From Firmicutes bacterium UBA5493 (GTDB lineage: Bacteria; Bacillota; Limnochordia; Darwinibacteriales; Darwinibacteriaceae), in the NCBI GenBank assembly GCA_002424045.1, contig DIPH01000002.1, positions 1-64,000 on the forward strand: DNA of 64,000 nucleotides, given 5' to 3'. This document shows positions 42,235-51,789 of the stretch, piece after piece. The position numbers and the translations under genes are program-made. Positions within the stretch are counted from its first letter, which is position 1; every line of letters begins with the position of its first letter. The notes beneath the pieces were generated by a model. It worked only from the letters and a program-made list of their open reading frames with translations. It searched no databases and was not told the DNA's origin.

Positions 42235-42767
42235 TTACTGGAGTGCTTCCCACTCTTCCTTGAGGAGCCCATAGCAGATTTCATCGTAAAATTCGCCGCC
42301 CCGATAGCGTTTCTTCCTGCGTACCCCTTCTTGCACAAAACCCACCTTCTCATAAACGCGGCGCCCCTTAGCGTTAAACGACCAACAGACCAGTTCAACT
42401 CGGTTTAGCCGAAGCTGCTCAAAGGCAAAATCACAAATGAGCTTCAAAGCTTCGGTCCCATAGCCTTTGCCGTGATTTTCTTCCTTACCTATGACGATCC
42501 CCAGCTCACCCCAGCCGTTTTTCTCATCTAGCTTTACGAAGCCGATTTGGCCAATGTACTCCTCCGTATCGATATGGGCAATAACAAAACCCTTCCAATC
42601 TGACGATGTAGCGAGCTCCAAAAATTCCCTTGTGTTCTTTTCGGAATGGGGATAGAGAAAAATGTCGGACAGTGTATCCACAATCCGGGGGTTATTGACC
42701 CAAGAGCGCATATATCGCTTTCACGGTACTCTCGCAACATGACTTTGTCTCCATATAAGTGTGCCAC
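42235..42767 (-). pseudogene. GNAT acetyltransferase with an early frameshift
   Basis: RimJ/RimL-type GNAT. GTG at 42767 behind GGGGGG gives MAHLYGDKVMLREYRESDI, a normal N-terminus, but the frame is lost near 42715-42720 and the rest (MRSWVNNPRIVDTLSDIF to EEWEALQ) continues in another frame. It includes the acetyl-CoA loop GKEENHGKGYGTEALKL. A net deletion of one base (or 3n+1) restores the gene to about 175 residues. No ribosome binding site stands before the internal ATG at 42711. Confidence 0.75.
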
Positions 42768-42835
42768 AGCACTACCCCCCGTAAGTGATCGTTTTACGGT
42801 GTAACATTCGTGAATTCAGGCGAATCCCCTGCAAA

Positions 42836-42868
42836 CAAACAAGGCCCCAAATCGGGGCCTTGTTGTTT
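42836..42868. terminator. Bidirectional terminator-like hairpin
   Basis: ACAAGGCCCC/GGGGCCTTGT stem with a five-base loop, flanked by T-rich sequence on both strands (TGTTT on plus, TTGTTTG on minus). Confidence 0.7.
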
Positions 42869-43239
42869 AGATCTCCCGCACTTGACTCGCCTAAAAATCC
42901 CTTATTGCCTCAGATTCATCTCCGTCAAGGCTAGGAACGGGCACGTCCACCATATCACCTACTTCAGAGGCGTTGCGCCACCAGCTCCAACCCTCACCAT
43001 ATCCGAATTCGAGGTCTTCGTGTCAGCTTTTTCCTAAGCGCTGTCTAGCTGACGGGCGGTAAATCATGGACTTTTCTTGGGCATCCCGTGCTAGAATCGC
43101 AACTGTCCTCCCTGAAGTTGCTCTAGATATAACCTTCGCTAAATGTCGCTAAATTTCACGATTTTTCTTTTAATAACGGGAAATTCCCCCAATAATGGGG
43201 ATTGCCATCAATAGAGGTCAATGGAGGGAAGTGTGATGG

Positions 43240-43268
43240 TTGACAATCTTCTTTTACCCATGTATAAT
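43240..43268 (+). promoter_or_regulatory. Consensus promoter without an evident gene
   Basis: TTGACA (43240-43245), 17-base spacer, TATAAT (43263-43268). The next confident gene on this strand starts at 44108, 840 bases away. Confidence 0.75.
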
Positions 43269-44107
43269 GGCAGAAAATAACAGTATGCTTGTACTATAGC
43301 CCTGGGATGTTACCCAAACTGAAGCCCAACCAGGCCGATCGATAGACTGCAAACGAGCGCTAGAGCGTTGATGAACACGATTCAGGCTATGTGGCACAGA
43401 TTCGTTGACAATTGTGCCTCCCACCGAACGCGAACAGATGCCTGATGTGCCCGCTCCCGAATGGCTGATTCGCGAGCTTGCCATGAGAATCGCAAAAGAA
43501 ATCGGACTTGGCAGACGCTTAGTACGTTATATGGCCGAAGAAATTGCAACCGTACGCTCTACTCTACACCCTACAACACCCTACGCAATATTTGTTGTCC
43601 GCAAATGGAAGCCTTAAGCCCTAGCGCAACCGTGGCTGGCTCGTATCGATATGCTCCAAAAACGCATCAAACGAGTGTGCTTTATGGCCTACCGTCAGAA
43701 CGGCCTCCTTTCACAATAGAGACTCCAATGGATATTCCAGAAAGCGTACAACCTCACCATACTAACCCTCCGAGCAATCCTAGACGATAGGCGTGGCATG
43801 ACCCACAAAGACACAATGATTGTCTCTTGAGGGAGAGCCAGAAATGATTTATCATGCGGCCAGATCTGTCACTACATAGGAACCCTTGAAGAAGTGTTAA
43901 TCCTCTCTATATTCCTTACTTGAATCGCATAGGACGAAACCACTCAACCAAGTGCACAATCCAATCCAGGGATATCTCCATCTAATTGAAGGGTTTTGCG
44001 AAGACCGGTCGGAGATACGGCAATATCTCCAGCTCAAGGGGGGTGAATTTTCTACCATTGTATCTTGATTACCACTGTGTAATTCAACTCATGGAAGGGG
44101 TGTTTTT

Positions 44108-46006
44108 ATGGTACGCAAAAAGAAATGGGTACTGCTCGTTGCTGTTCTGGTCACAACGCTGTCTCTAGCAGGATGTTTAGGAGTCGGCCGTTATCGGTTA
44201 CAGATTGGTGTGGTACCAGAGGGTTCGGGCGTGGTAGAACGTAGCCCGAATCAAAAGAACTATGAAAAGAACAAAGTTGTAAGTTTGAAAGCAGTCCCCG
44301 CAACGGGGTTTAGATTCAGCAAATGGGAAGGAGATCTCACCGGCACTGATCCTTCCGAATCCGTGGTGATGAGTAAAGACCTGACCATTAAAGCAGTTTT
44401 TGCTCCCATCGATGAACTAACGCTAGAAGTGCGGCCTAACCCGGAAGGCGCAGGCGAAATCCGCATCAGCCCAGACCAACCCAGCTACCAATATGGGGAC
44501 ATAGTGGAACTTGAGGCTATCCCAGCTCCAAGTTGGGGATTCACCAACTGGACAGGATTAGATGAGCAGGGTCCAATAGCAACAGTTGAGATCACCGAGG
44601 ACTTGGTGATAGAAGCAAATTTCGAAATCGTTACCGAAGCTTATGTAGAAGGGTATGTCACCGATGCCCAGGCTGGGCCGGCAATATCTGGTGCTGAAGT
44701 AGTCTTTAGCGGCCAGTCTGCCACGACAACCAATGCTGATGGTTACTTTCATTTGATCGTTCCTGCAGGTCAGCTCGGTGACATCTTGGTCAGCAGACCC
44801 GATGGCGGAGCAACCCGCATACAGGGTGTTAATGTTGAGGCAGGTGAAACTGCCACTTACGGCCAAGTACCGGTGCGCAGGTCTTTCCACCCCGGTTGGT
44901 CAGCCACCCCACCGACAGTAGAGGTGAACATTGAACCAGGCCAGCTCCTCACGGGAGTTGAGGAAATCAACGTCAAACTGGAAAGTGATATGCCCCACTT
45001 TGCCATTTATCTTTACCTAAATGGCGATCAACGATCTCCACGAACAGGCCAAGAGTTCGATTCGGATGAGCTCTCTGTGTTAGTGAATACTCGCGATTAT
45101 CCAAATGGCGAAGGAACGCTACGAATTCTCGCTTACGATGATAACGAATATGCCGTTCTCTACGTACTACCAATCACCATTTTCAATCCTAAGCCTACGA
45201 CAAACGTATTGCCAGGTGCCATTCCCTTCATTGGAATAACAGCTAAAACGTATAATGAAAACATTGGTTATTATTCCATTCCAAAGGACGAAAGTCTACT
45301 TCAATCTCAAAATACCTTTGGACAGGTAGAACCACAAGCGGCTCCTCCAGGTTGCATGCTAACAGTTGATGTGCTATGGATACCTGCAAGTGACGCAGAT
45401 GGATACCTTGTTTACCGAAGTTTTGACGCACACACATACAACTTGATTGGTACCGTTCCCCAGACGGGTGGTGTTCTTTCTTTTGGTGATTTCAGCCCAC
45501 AGCTTGAGGCAGCAAAGCAAACCTTTTATCGGGTTGTTCCCTATAACAGCCTGGGTGAAGGACCTAGAACAGAACGAGATGTAACGCCCCTACCGGCCAT
45601 GGACATTTTCCTGGTATCGCCAGCAAATGGTACTACCGGTGTTGACCTCCAACCAACCTTTGAATGGGAGCATCAATCCTTAGACTTATTCCCCGAGGAT
45701 GCACTTCGCCAGTACGTGTGGAGTCTGTTTGATGCAACAAGTTGGCTGGTTGACGAGGCTGTAGTAAATGATGAAACAACGTTGGAGTTGGATTGGCTCA
45801 CCCTAGAACCAGGGCATGTCTACACCTGGGATATTTACAACAGTCAAACTTACTATCCGTACTCTGACGATGGTGGCGGTTTTTCCGAGGCGATCTCTTA
45901 TGGAGGTTGGCCTGATCCCAATAACGCCAACAGGGGAGCAAACAATGGGGAGTTTATTTTCACGACAACCTTAGAAACCGATCAGAATGGAGGTGTTGAG
46001 CAATGA
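44108..46006 (+). CDS. Lipoprotein with bacterial repeat (InlB B-type) and carboxypeptidase-regulatory-like domains
   Basis: 632 residues. Signal peptide with lipobox LSLAGC (Cys22 region) predicts a lipid anchor. Two successive repeats of about 70 residues (GSGVVERSPNQKNYEKNKVVSLKAVPATGFRFSKWEGDL; GAGEIRISPDQPSYQYGDIVELEAIPAPSWGFTNWTGL) are B-type beta-grasp repeats. A carboxypeptidase-regulatory-like domain (VEGYVTDAQAGPAISGAEVVFSG) and a fibronectin-III-like section (SDADGYLVYRSFDAHTYNLIG) follow. The stop overlaps the next gene by four bases (ATGA), so it is produced together with the lipo-subtilase. RBS AAGGGGTG. Possibly a surface adhesin or protease partner. Confidence 0.83.
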   Translation: MVRKKKWVLLVAVLVTTLSLAGCLGVGRYRLQIGVVPEGSGVVERSPNQKNYEKNKVVSLKAVPATGFRFSKWEGDLTGTDPSESVVMSKDLTIKAVFAPIDELTLEVRPNPEGAGEIRISPDQPSYQYGDIVELEAIPAPSWGFTNWTGLDEQGPIATVEITEDLVIEANFEIVTEAYVEGYVTDAQAGPAISGAEVVFSGQSATTTNADGYFHLIVPAGQLGDILVSRPDGGATRIQGVNVEAGETATYGQVPVRRSFHPGWSATPPTVEVNIEPGQLLTGVEEINVKLESDMPHFAIYLYLNGDQRSPRTGQEFDSDELSVLVNTRDYPNGEGTLRILAYDDNEYAVLYVLPITIFNPKPTTNVLPGAIPFIGITAKTYNENIGYYSIPKDESLLQSQNTFGQVEPQAAPPGCMLTVDVLWIPASDADGYLVYRSFDAHTYNLIGTVPQTGGVLSFGDFSPQLEAAKQTFYRVVPYNSLGEGPRTERDVTPLPAMDIFLVSPANGTTGVDLQPTFEWEHQSLDLFPEDALRQYVWSLFDATSWLVDEAVVNDETTLELDWLTLEPGHVYTWDIYNSQTYYPYSDDGGGFSEAISYGGWPDPNNANRGANNGEFIFTTTLETDQNGGVEQ

Positions 46007-47562
46007 GACGGATTTCCTATGTATGGCTTGTTGCTGGACTGGTCGTCGTTTCCTTAATGACTGGGTGCCTATCGCCAAGCTTTGTTAGCAAGTCTTCTCC
46101 AAAGCTAATCTCTGCTCGAGATATGGTGGATTACGCGAGTCTCGATTACAAACAGGGCGAAGTCTTGGTGAAAGCCAATTTCGGAGTTGATTTGACGAAG
46201 ACTCTGGCTCAAGAAGGTAGTGAAATCCTATATCAATGGCCCGAGCTAGGCTGGGTTGTAGCTACCGTACCAACCGGTGAAACCGAAATATCACTGATCC
46301 AGAAACTCAAGGCTTATCCAGAAGTCCTTCTGGTTGAACCAAATATGCTCTATACGCTGCCGGAGCCTCCATTGGATATGGATGTGCGTGATACGGATGT
46401 GCGTCAGTTACAGTCGGGTGAAGAAGAAGAGCACGAAATCGATCTATTCCGACAATGGGGTCTCAGGGATATCAATGCAGAGGCAGCTTGGGCGATTACT
46501 ACAGGTTCGCCAGATGTAATTGTGGCCATTGTTGACACAGGCGTGCAGGTAAATCACCCGGAATTTGCTGATAAAGAGTTTGTCGATCCCTTTGATGCTT
46601 GTGTATACGACCCAACGAATCCAGAGGAAGATGATCACGGTCATGGAACCCACGTCGCGGGTATTGCAGCAGACGATGGACGTGGTGGTAAGATCGCAGG
46701 CGTAGCTTGGGACAGCCCCATTATGCCAATCCGCGTTATGGATAATGCGGGCTCCATTTACACCCAGTATCTTGTTGAGGCCATGGTCTACCTAGGAGAC
46801 TATGCCGAGGCTAATCCAAGTAAGAGAATTGTGGCCAATATGAGTATTGGCGGGCGTGGCTACAGTTTTGCCTTTAAGGATGCCATTGATTACGCAGCTG
46901 AACAGGGCGTACTACTAGTCACCTCTGCAGGCAACGACTATAAGCGGGTTCTCTCCTATCCATCCGCTTATAATGGAGTCGTCAGCGTTGCAGCCTCCAC
47001 GCCCCACGGTGTCAAGTCTGACTTTTCCACAACTGGGTGGTGGAACTCTGTGGCAGCTCCTGGTGTGCGCATCTATTCGACGGTAAACAACAGTGACTAT
47101 GTTGAAATGCAAGGAACTTCCATGGCTTCACCCTTTGTGACTGGTGCGGTAGCATTGCTGCTTTCAGAATATCGCGATCTGACTCCGACCCAAATCAAGA
47201 ATCAGTTGGAACAGACTGCTCGTGGCAATCGGTTTAGCGAGGATCTGGGTTATGGCATCATCGACGTGGAAGCAATGCTTGGTGAGTTAAGTCCAATGGC
47301 TTACGGGGGCTTACGTGTGGAAACCGATTTAGGTCAGATGGACCTTGGTACCGGCGTCATCACCATTTACAACCGGGCAGGCGAACTCATCGCATATGGT
47401 TCGACAGGCGAAGACGGAGCCCATATTTTCTCAGCTTTGCTACCTGGCGAATATACGGTTGCCTTGACCTACTACGACATATCTGAAGAGAAGTATGTGG
47501 TCAAATCACAGCAGGCAACGGTGACGAGAGGTCAACCCGATACACCCGTGAAATTCGAGTAA
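46003..47562 (+). CDS. S8 subtilisin-like lipoprotein protease
   Basis: 519 residues. Lipobox LMTGC after a signal peptide; an I9-like propeptide (GEVLVKANFGVDLTKTL...LIQKLKAYPEVLLVEPNM); the S8 domain with Asp in VAIVDTGVQ, His in DDHGHGTHVAG, oxyanion Asn in SAGND and Ser in GTSMASPFVTG; and a C-terminal carboxypeptidase-regulatory-like beta domain (GVITIYNRAGELIAYGSTGEDG). A membrane-tethered extracytoplasmic serine protease. Translationally coupled to the preceding lipoprotein, which suggests a joint role. Confidence 0.94.
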   Translation: MRRISYVWLVAGLVVVSLMTGCLSPSFVSKSSPKLISARDMVDYASLDYKQGEVLVKANFGVDLTKTLAQEGSEILYQWPELGWVVATVPTGETEISLIQKLKAYPEVLLVEPNMLYTLPEPPLDMDVRDTDVRQLQSGEEEEHEIDLFRQWGLRDINAEAAWAITTGSPDVIVAIVDTGVQVNHPEFADKEFVDPFDACVYDPTNPEEDDHGHGTHVAGIAADDGRGGKIAGVAWDSPIMPIRVMDNAGSIYTQYLVEAMVYLGDYAEANPSKRIVANMSIGGRGYSFAFKDAIDYAAEQGVLLVTSAGNDYKRVLSYPSAYNGVVSVAASTPHGVKSDFSTTGWWNSVAAPGVRIYSTVNNSDYVEMQGTSMASPFVTGAVALLLSEYRDLTPTQIKNQLEQTARGNRFSEDLGYGIIDVEAMLGELSPMAYGGLRVETDLGQMDLGTGVITIYNRAGELIAYGSTGEDGAHIFSALLPGEYTVALTYYDISEEKYVVKSQQATVTRGQPDTPVKFE

Positions 47563-47577
47563 AATAACAGAGATAAC

Positions 47578-47618
47578 AAGGACCCTGTCGTTTTAATTCA
47601 TCAAACGGTAGGGTCCTT
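47578..47618 (+). terminator. Hairpin after the subtilase gene
   Basis: AAGGACCCT/AGGGTCCTT with an inner CGTTT/AAACG pairing. No long T-tract. Confidence 0.6.
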
Positions 47619-47655
47619 ACACATGGCTAAAAGGCACCAGCACAGACATAACGTT

Positions 47656-48444
47656 CTATAGTTGAGAGACCGCTAACACCTCTCGCGCGGGTCTGCGGTC
47701 CCCAGTGCAGGAGATGCGCCGCGGTGCTTCTAAGAAGGTCAGCTTAAAGCCCAGATCGGAATAGAGCTCTACGATCCGATCTGTTGCTTGATTGGAGGCT
47801 ACTACAGGGCCTGGATGCTTCACTAACCACTCTGCAAGACGCACTTGGTCTTCCCAAGTAAATCCTCCCTTGGCGTATTGCGTAAACTCTACATCATAAG
47901 GAGGATCAGCATACACAAAGTCATCGTCCATCAGTTTAAGATCTTCGAAGTCACCTGTCTCAAACTGCCACTCTTTTAGGAGAGGCTGATAGTCACGAAA
48001 GTCGCGGGTGTAATTGATGGTTTTATAGCGCCCAAAAGGTACATTGAACTCGCCTTTTCTATTGAAACGACATAACCCGTTATAACCCGTGCGGTTCAAG
48101 TAATAGAAGAGTTCGGCCCCTGCTTGGCTCTTCGCACCCTGGGTTTTGATTAGCTTATTGAACTGGGTCCGGGAACGGTAGTAAAAGTCCCTGTCGTTCA
48201 CCATGTCCATAGAGATGACTAGACCCCTCTGGAGCCACTCATAGAAGTTAAGCAAATGTGGGTTAATGTCATTGAGCAGAGCCGATTTTGGCGCTAAGCC
48301 TAGCGCTACACCGAGCCCTCCGCAGAAAGGTTCGACTAATCGGCGGTTACTGAAAGGTTCCCATAGAGTGCTCATGTAGGAGATGAGCCAACGCTTCCCT
48401 CCCGCCCATTTGAGGGGTGGATTGAGTCTTGTTACGATTGCCAC
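47656..48444 (-). CDS. Solitary Dam-like DNA adenine-N6 methyltransferase
   Basis: 262-residue D12-class methyltransferase of the Dam/DpnM type. N-terminal PLKWAGGKRW (SAM-binding motif I variant), EPFCGGLGVALGL, the YNGLCRFNRKGEFNVPFG segment and the catalytic DPPY in VYADPPYDVEF are all present. Homologues usually modify GATC, but the target cannot be read from sequence. No restriction endonuclease gene is adjacent, so it may be an orphan regulatory methylase. The downstream order to the SDR gene is 12 bases. Confidence 0.93.
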   Translation of the reverse strand: MAIVTRLNPPLKWAGGKRWLISYMSTLWEPFSNRRLVEPFCGGLGVALGLAPKSALLNDINPHLLNFYEWLQRGLVISMDMVNDRDFYYRSRTQFNKLIKTQGAKSQAGAELFYYLNRTGYNGLCRFNRKGEFNVPFGRYKTINYTRDFRDYQPLLKEWQFETGDFEDLKLMDDDFVYADPPYDVEFTQYAKGGFTWEDQVRLAEWLVKHPGPVVASNQATDRIVELYSDLGFKLTFLEAPRRISCTGDRRPAREVLAVSQL

Positions 48445-48456
48445 GTATAAACCCCC

Positions 48457-49263
48457 TCATTTGCGGTTAAATATCGTGCAAGCCATGCGATCACCGATGC
48501 GAGGAAATAAAGTATAGAGCCGGGAACCGACTTCCATCAGCGGAGGCAGGTTGATTTCTCTCCTGTTTGTCAACATGTTATCCACGATTTTTTTGGCAAC
48601 ATCTGTTGGGTCCAGCACCCAGTGGTTCAGCTTGGCGAGGTATGATCCATCCTGGTCCGCCTTATCGAAAAACTCTGTTTTGATGGGCCCCGGATTCACT
48701 GTGGTAACATTAATTCCGAAGGGCTTTAATTCCAAACGTAAGGCATTGGAGTAACCCCGCACAGCAAATTTCGTCCCTGCATAAACAGCCGATTTCGGCG
48801 TCGCCATCTTTCCAGCCTGGGAGGAGATGTTGATAATATGACCGGTGCCTCGCTTCTTCATCTCCAGGGCCACCTTTTGAGAGATCTGGATCAGACCAAG
48901 GACATTGACACGAAACATTTCCTCCGTGACATCCGGGGGCGTGTCCAGAGCCGGTTCAAATAAACCAAATCCCGCGCTGTTAACCAGGACATCGATCTTT
49001 CCCCCCGCCTCTCCGATGACCCGATTCAACACCTTCGAAATCTGCATGCGATTGCCCACATCTAGCACATAGGCAAAGGCATCACGCCCTGAGAGCTCCG
49101 TGCACCTTTCTCTCACTGCCATGAGGCGGTCTTCTCGCCTGGCAGCCACAAGTACAATGGCCCCTTGCCTTGCAGCCTCATAGGCCACCTGCTCGCCAAG
49201 TCCCCCCGAAGCGCCTGTAATGAATACTCTTTTGTTCTTTAGTCGCTCATCGAAACCGCTCAT
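48457..49263 (-). CDS. Short-chain dehydrogenase/reductase
   Basis: 268-residue classical SDR: NAD(P)-binding TGASGGLGE, NSAGFG, catalytic Ser in INISSQAGK and Tyr/Lys in SAVYAGTKFA. The Arg-rich segment AARREDRL suggests NADP preference. A C-terminal helix close to PLMEVGSRLYTLFPRIGDRMA suggests a DltE/YqjQ-like oxidoreductase. ATG at 49263 follows GGTGG; an ATG at 49284 is less well placed. Substrate unknown. Confidence 0.88.
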   Translation of the reverse strand: MSGFDERLKNKRVFITGASGGLGEQVAYEAARQGAIVLVAARREDRLMAVRERCTELSGRDAFAYVLDVGNRMQISKVLNRVIGEAGGKIDVLVNSAGFGLFEPALDTPPDVTEEMFRVNVLGLIQISQKVALEMKKRGTGHIINISSQAGKMATPKSAVYAGTKFAVRGYSNALRLELKPFGINVTTVNPGPIKTEFFDKADQDGSYLAKLNHWVLDPTDVAKKIVDNMLTNRREINLPPLMEVGSRLYTLFPRIGDRMACTIFNRK

Positions 49264-49303
49264 GGTACCACCAATCTTTTCCATCTTCTACTGAATTGTC
49301 CAC

Positions 49304-50545
49304 TCAAAACTGTAGCTGCCTTTCTCCCCCATACTTCTCCGCGATTTTTACCAGGGTGGCGACACAGTCATCCATAGCTTGCACACAGGCGTATTCCATC
49401 TTGGAATGGTGATTATGACTACCAGTTCCAAGGTTCGGGCAAGGAAGTCCCATAAAGGAAAGTCGAGCTCCATCTGTACCGCCCCGCACAGGGATGCTGT
49501 GGGGGTCACCGCCCACTTCGCGCACAGCCTCATAAGCAGTGTCAATGAGGTGCCAATGTGGTTTGATTTGTTCCGACATATTGGCATAGCTATCCACGAT
49601 TTCGTAAGCTACCGTACCTTCTCCATAGCTCTCATTCAACCACTTAGCCACTCGTTTCAGGCGATCTTTCTTCCCCTGAAACTTGGCCCTATCATGATCC
49701 CGCACTATATAGGTAAGAGCTGCTTTTTCCACACTCCCCTGCAAATCGATGAGATGATAAAATCCTTCGTAACCTTCGGTGTGTTCTGGCCTTTCCGCGG
49801 CAGGTAATAAGCCATGGAACTCCATCGCTATTAGGGATGCATTTTTCATTTTATTCTTTGCAGTTCCCGGATGAATGTTTTCGCCCTTAATGGTGATGGT
49901 AGCGGTGGCGGCGTTGAACGTTTCATATTCTACCTCGCCGAATCCTCCCCCGTCTACCGTATACGCAAAATCGGCTCCGAAGCGCTCTACATCAAAAAGG
50001 TTCGCGCCCCGGCCAATCTCCTCATCGGGGGTAAATCCAATCTTGATCGTTCCATGTTTGATTTCTGGATCCGTCAACAGGGCCTCGGCCATGGTGAGGA
50101 TCTCTGCGATTCCTGCCCTATTATCAGCCCCTAGAAGGGTTGTACCATCGGTGACAACCAAATCCTTACCCACATAGTTCCTTAAGGAGTCGTACTCATC
50201 TGGACTTAAGACGATATCTTCTTCTGGATTAAGCACAATGTCCTCACCATCGTAGTTCTCGATAACCCGTGCTTTAATATTTTGGAAAGGGACATCCCGG
50301 ACCACATCCATGTGGGCAATAAACCCAATGACTGGGCCCCTCCAGTCTTCTATATTCGCTTCTATGGTGCCAAAGACATAGCCATTTTCGTCCATATTGG
50401 CATCCTTAATCCCAAGGTCCAGCATTTCTTGGACCAAGGCGCGTCCAAAGTCTAACTGTTCTGGCGTGCTCGGACAGGTCGTACTCGTGCCATCGGATGC
50501 GGCTTCAAACTTTGTGTACTTGAGAAGCCTTTCATATGCCTTCAT
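49304..50545 (-). CDS. pepT: Peptidase T (tripeptidase)
   Basis: 413 residues, the standard PepT length. M20 metal sites: FIAHMDVVRDVP, LLGADNRAGIAEI, FTPDEEIGRGA, YTVDGGGFGEVEYE, RGGTDGARLS and GTGSHNHHSKMEY. Removes the N-terminal residue of tripeptides in the cytoplasm, feeding amino-acid fermentation. ATG behind GAGGAGG. Confidence 0.97.
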   Translation of the reverse strand: MKAYERLLKYTKFEAASDGTSTTCPSTPEQLDFGRALVQEMLDLGIKDANMDENGYVFGTIEANIEDWRGPVIGFIAHMDVVRDVPFQNIKARVIENYDGEDIVLNPEEDIVLSPDEYDSLRNYVGKDLVVTDGTTLLGADNRAGIAEILTMAEALLTDPEIKHGTIKIGFTPDEEIGRGANLFDVERFGADFAYTVDGGGFGEVEYETFNAATATITIKGENIHPGTAKNKMKNASLIAMEFHGLLPAAERPEHTEGYEGFYHLIDLQGSVEKAALTYIVRDHDRAKFQGKKDRLKRVAKWLNESYGEGTVAYEIVDSYANMSEQIKPHWHLIDTAYEAVREVGGDPHSIPVRGGTDGARLSFMGLPCPNLGTGSHNHHSKMEYACVQAMDDCVATLVKIAEKYGGERQLQF

Positions 50546-50717
50546 TTCTCTGCCTCCTCGTTGTGTTCCCCTTCGCTTCCTTTTTTAGGATAGAAAGGGA
50601 TGTTGAGCTTAAAAGCACACTGTACGTTCTCTAGATCCTATGATATTTCTTTCTACGAAGAGGAGTCAGTCCGCTAGTACAGAAACTTTATGCACATGGG
50701 AAGGGAGAAATGTAACA

Positions 50718-51776
50718 GTGACTTTAGCCCAGATACTTCTGGAGTGGTATGACCTACGCGGGCGTGACTTGCCGTGGCGAAGGAACCCCACCTCTTATTC
50801 AACATTAGTCTCGGAGATCATGCTACAACAAACCAGAGTAGAAGCGGTGCTTCCGCTCTATGAGAGATTCATGGGGCGTTTTCCTTCCATACAAGTCTTG
50901 GCTGCCGCATCTCAAGACGAGGTACTCACCTATTGGCAGGGGCTGGGTTATTATTCGCGCGCTCGACGACTGCATCAGGCGGCTCAGATTATTGTGGCCG
51001 AACATGATGGCTCGATTCCCCATAATAAAGAGACCCTTCGATCTCTGCCAGGCATTGGAGATTACACCTGTGGAGCCATGTTAAGCATCGCTTTCGGGAA
51101 GCCTGAGATAGCTATTGATGGTAACCTCCTTAGGATCGGCGCCCGCCTCTTTCTCATTCAAGATCCGATTAATCGCATGAAAATAAAAGCTCAGATTCAA
51201 GCGAAATTTAAGGAACTTGTGCCAACGGAACGTCCCGGTGATTTCAACCAAGCTCTCATGGACTTAGGATCTGCAATCTGTCTTCCCAAAAATCCTCGTT
51301 GCGAGGAGTGCCCCATTTCCCACCACTGCCAGGCATATTTTAAGGGCGCGGTCTTAGCCCTTCCCATTAAGGATGCACCGAAGCCACCTGTGCCGGTTCA
51401 GGTTAGACTTTACCTTGTGGAGTCCCAGGGTGCGATTCTTTTCCGCAAACGCGAATTTGGCGGTTTTCTGCAGGGCATGTGGGAACTTCCCTGGTGCGAA
51501 ATTCCCTCCCAGATCTCTAGAACCGCCCTTAAGGTGGCCGAAGAGCACAATTGGCTTTCCCCCAAGTTAGAGCCATGCGATCCCTTAGAAATCTACGAAA
51601 TGGAATATGTCTTTTCTCATAGGCATTGGTTTATGACCATTTTCCACTATAACGTGACTGATCAGTTCTACACCCCAAAGGAAAAAGACACTCTCTACCT
51701 ATGGCAGCCTATAGATGCGATCGATGAGATTGCACTTCCTACAGTATTCAAAAAGGCGCTGAAGATGCGCCCATAA
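50718..51776 (+). CDS. mutY: A/G-specific adenine glycosylase MutY
   Basis: 352 residues. SEIMLQQTRVEAVLP (catalytic Glu), helix-hairpin-helix LPGIGDYTCGAMLSIAFGK with AIDGNLLRI (catalytic Asp), the [4Fe-4S] loop CLPKNPRCEECPISHHC and a C-terminal Nudix-like 8-oxoG recognition domain (GGFLQGMWELPW). Removes A mispaired with 8-oxoguanine. GTG at 50718 follows GGGAG by ten bases; the frame is open upstream to 50640 but without a better start. Confidence 0.95.
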   Translation: MTLAQILLEWYDLRGRDLPWRRNPTSYSTLVSEIMLQQTRVEAVLPLYERFMGRFPSIQVLAAASQDEVLTYWQGLGYYSRARRLHQAAQIIVAEHDGSIPHNKETLRSLPGIGDYTCGAMLSIAFGKPEIAIDGNLLRIGARLFLIQDPINRMKIKAQIQAKFKELVPTERPGDFNQALMDLGSAICLPKNPRCEECPISHHCQAYFKGAVLALPIKDAPKPPVPVQVRLYLVESQGAILFRKREFGGFLQGMWELPWCEIPSQISRTALKVAEEHNWLSPKLEPCDPLEIYEMEYVFSHRHWFMTIFHYNVTDQFYTPKEKDTLYLWQPIDAIDEIALPTVFKKALKMRP

Positions 51777-51789
51777 TTCAGCTTTGTGC

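Larger units (their letters stand above)
42768..44107. other. Gene-poor 1.3 kb region with promoter, hairpin and decayed reading frames
   Basis: No confident gene. On the minus strand one frame is open from about 43156 to 42891 apart from a TGA at 43023-43025; its last part (GYGEGWSWWRNASEVGDMVD) looks coding and ends just before the terminator hairpin. On the plus strand a frame from about 43387 to 43840 reads coding-like pieces (PAPEWLIRELAMRIAKEIGLG; LARIDMLQKRIKRVCFMAYR) interrupted by stops at 43615, 43708 and later. These look like decayed genes of unknown family. A seven-base-pair hairpin GGAGATA/TATCTCC lies at 44010-44030. Confidence 0.45.

Noticed and set aside
43023..43025. In-frame TGA in the minus-strand remnant as a third selenocysteine codon
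   Set aside because: No recognisable selenoprotein context, no start codon with ribosome binding site, and the surrounding sequence looks decayed.
43254..43790. Three overlapping 70-110 codon frames as genes or a transposase
   Set aside because: No start with Shine-Dalgarno, conflicting strands, and no transposase motif or terminal inverted repeats recognised.
43960..44090. Cyclic di-GMP riboswitch before the lipoprotein gene
   Set aside because: The conserved GEMM blocks are absent; only a short GGAGATA/TATCTCC hairpin is seen.
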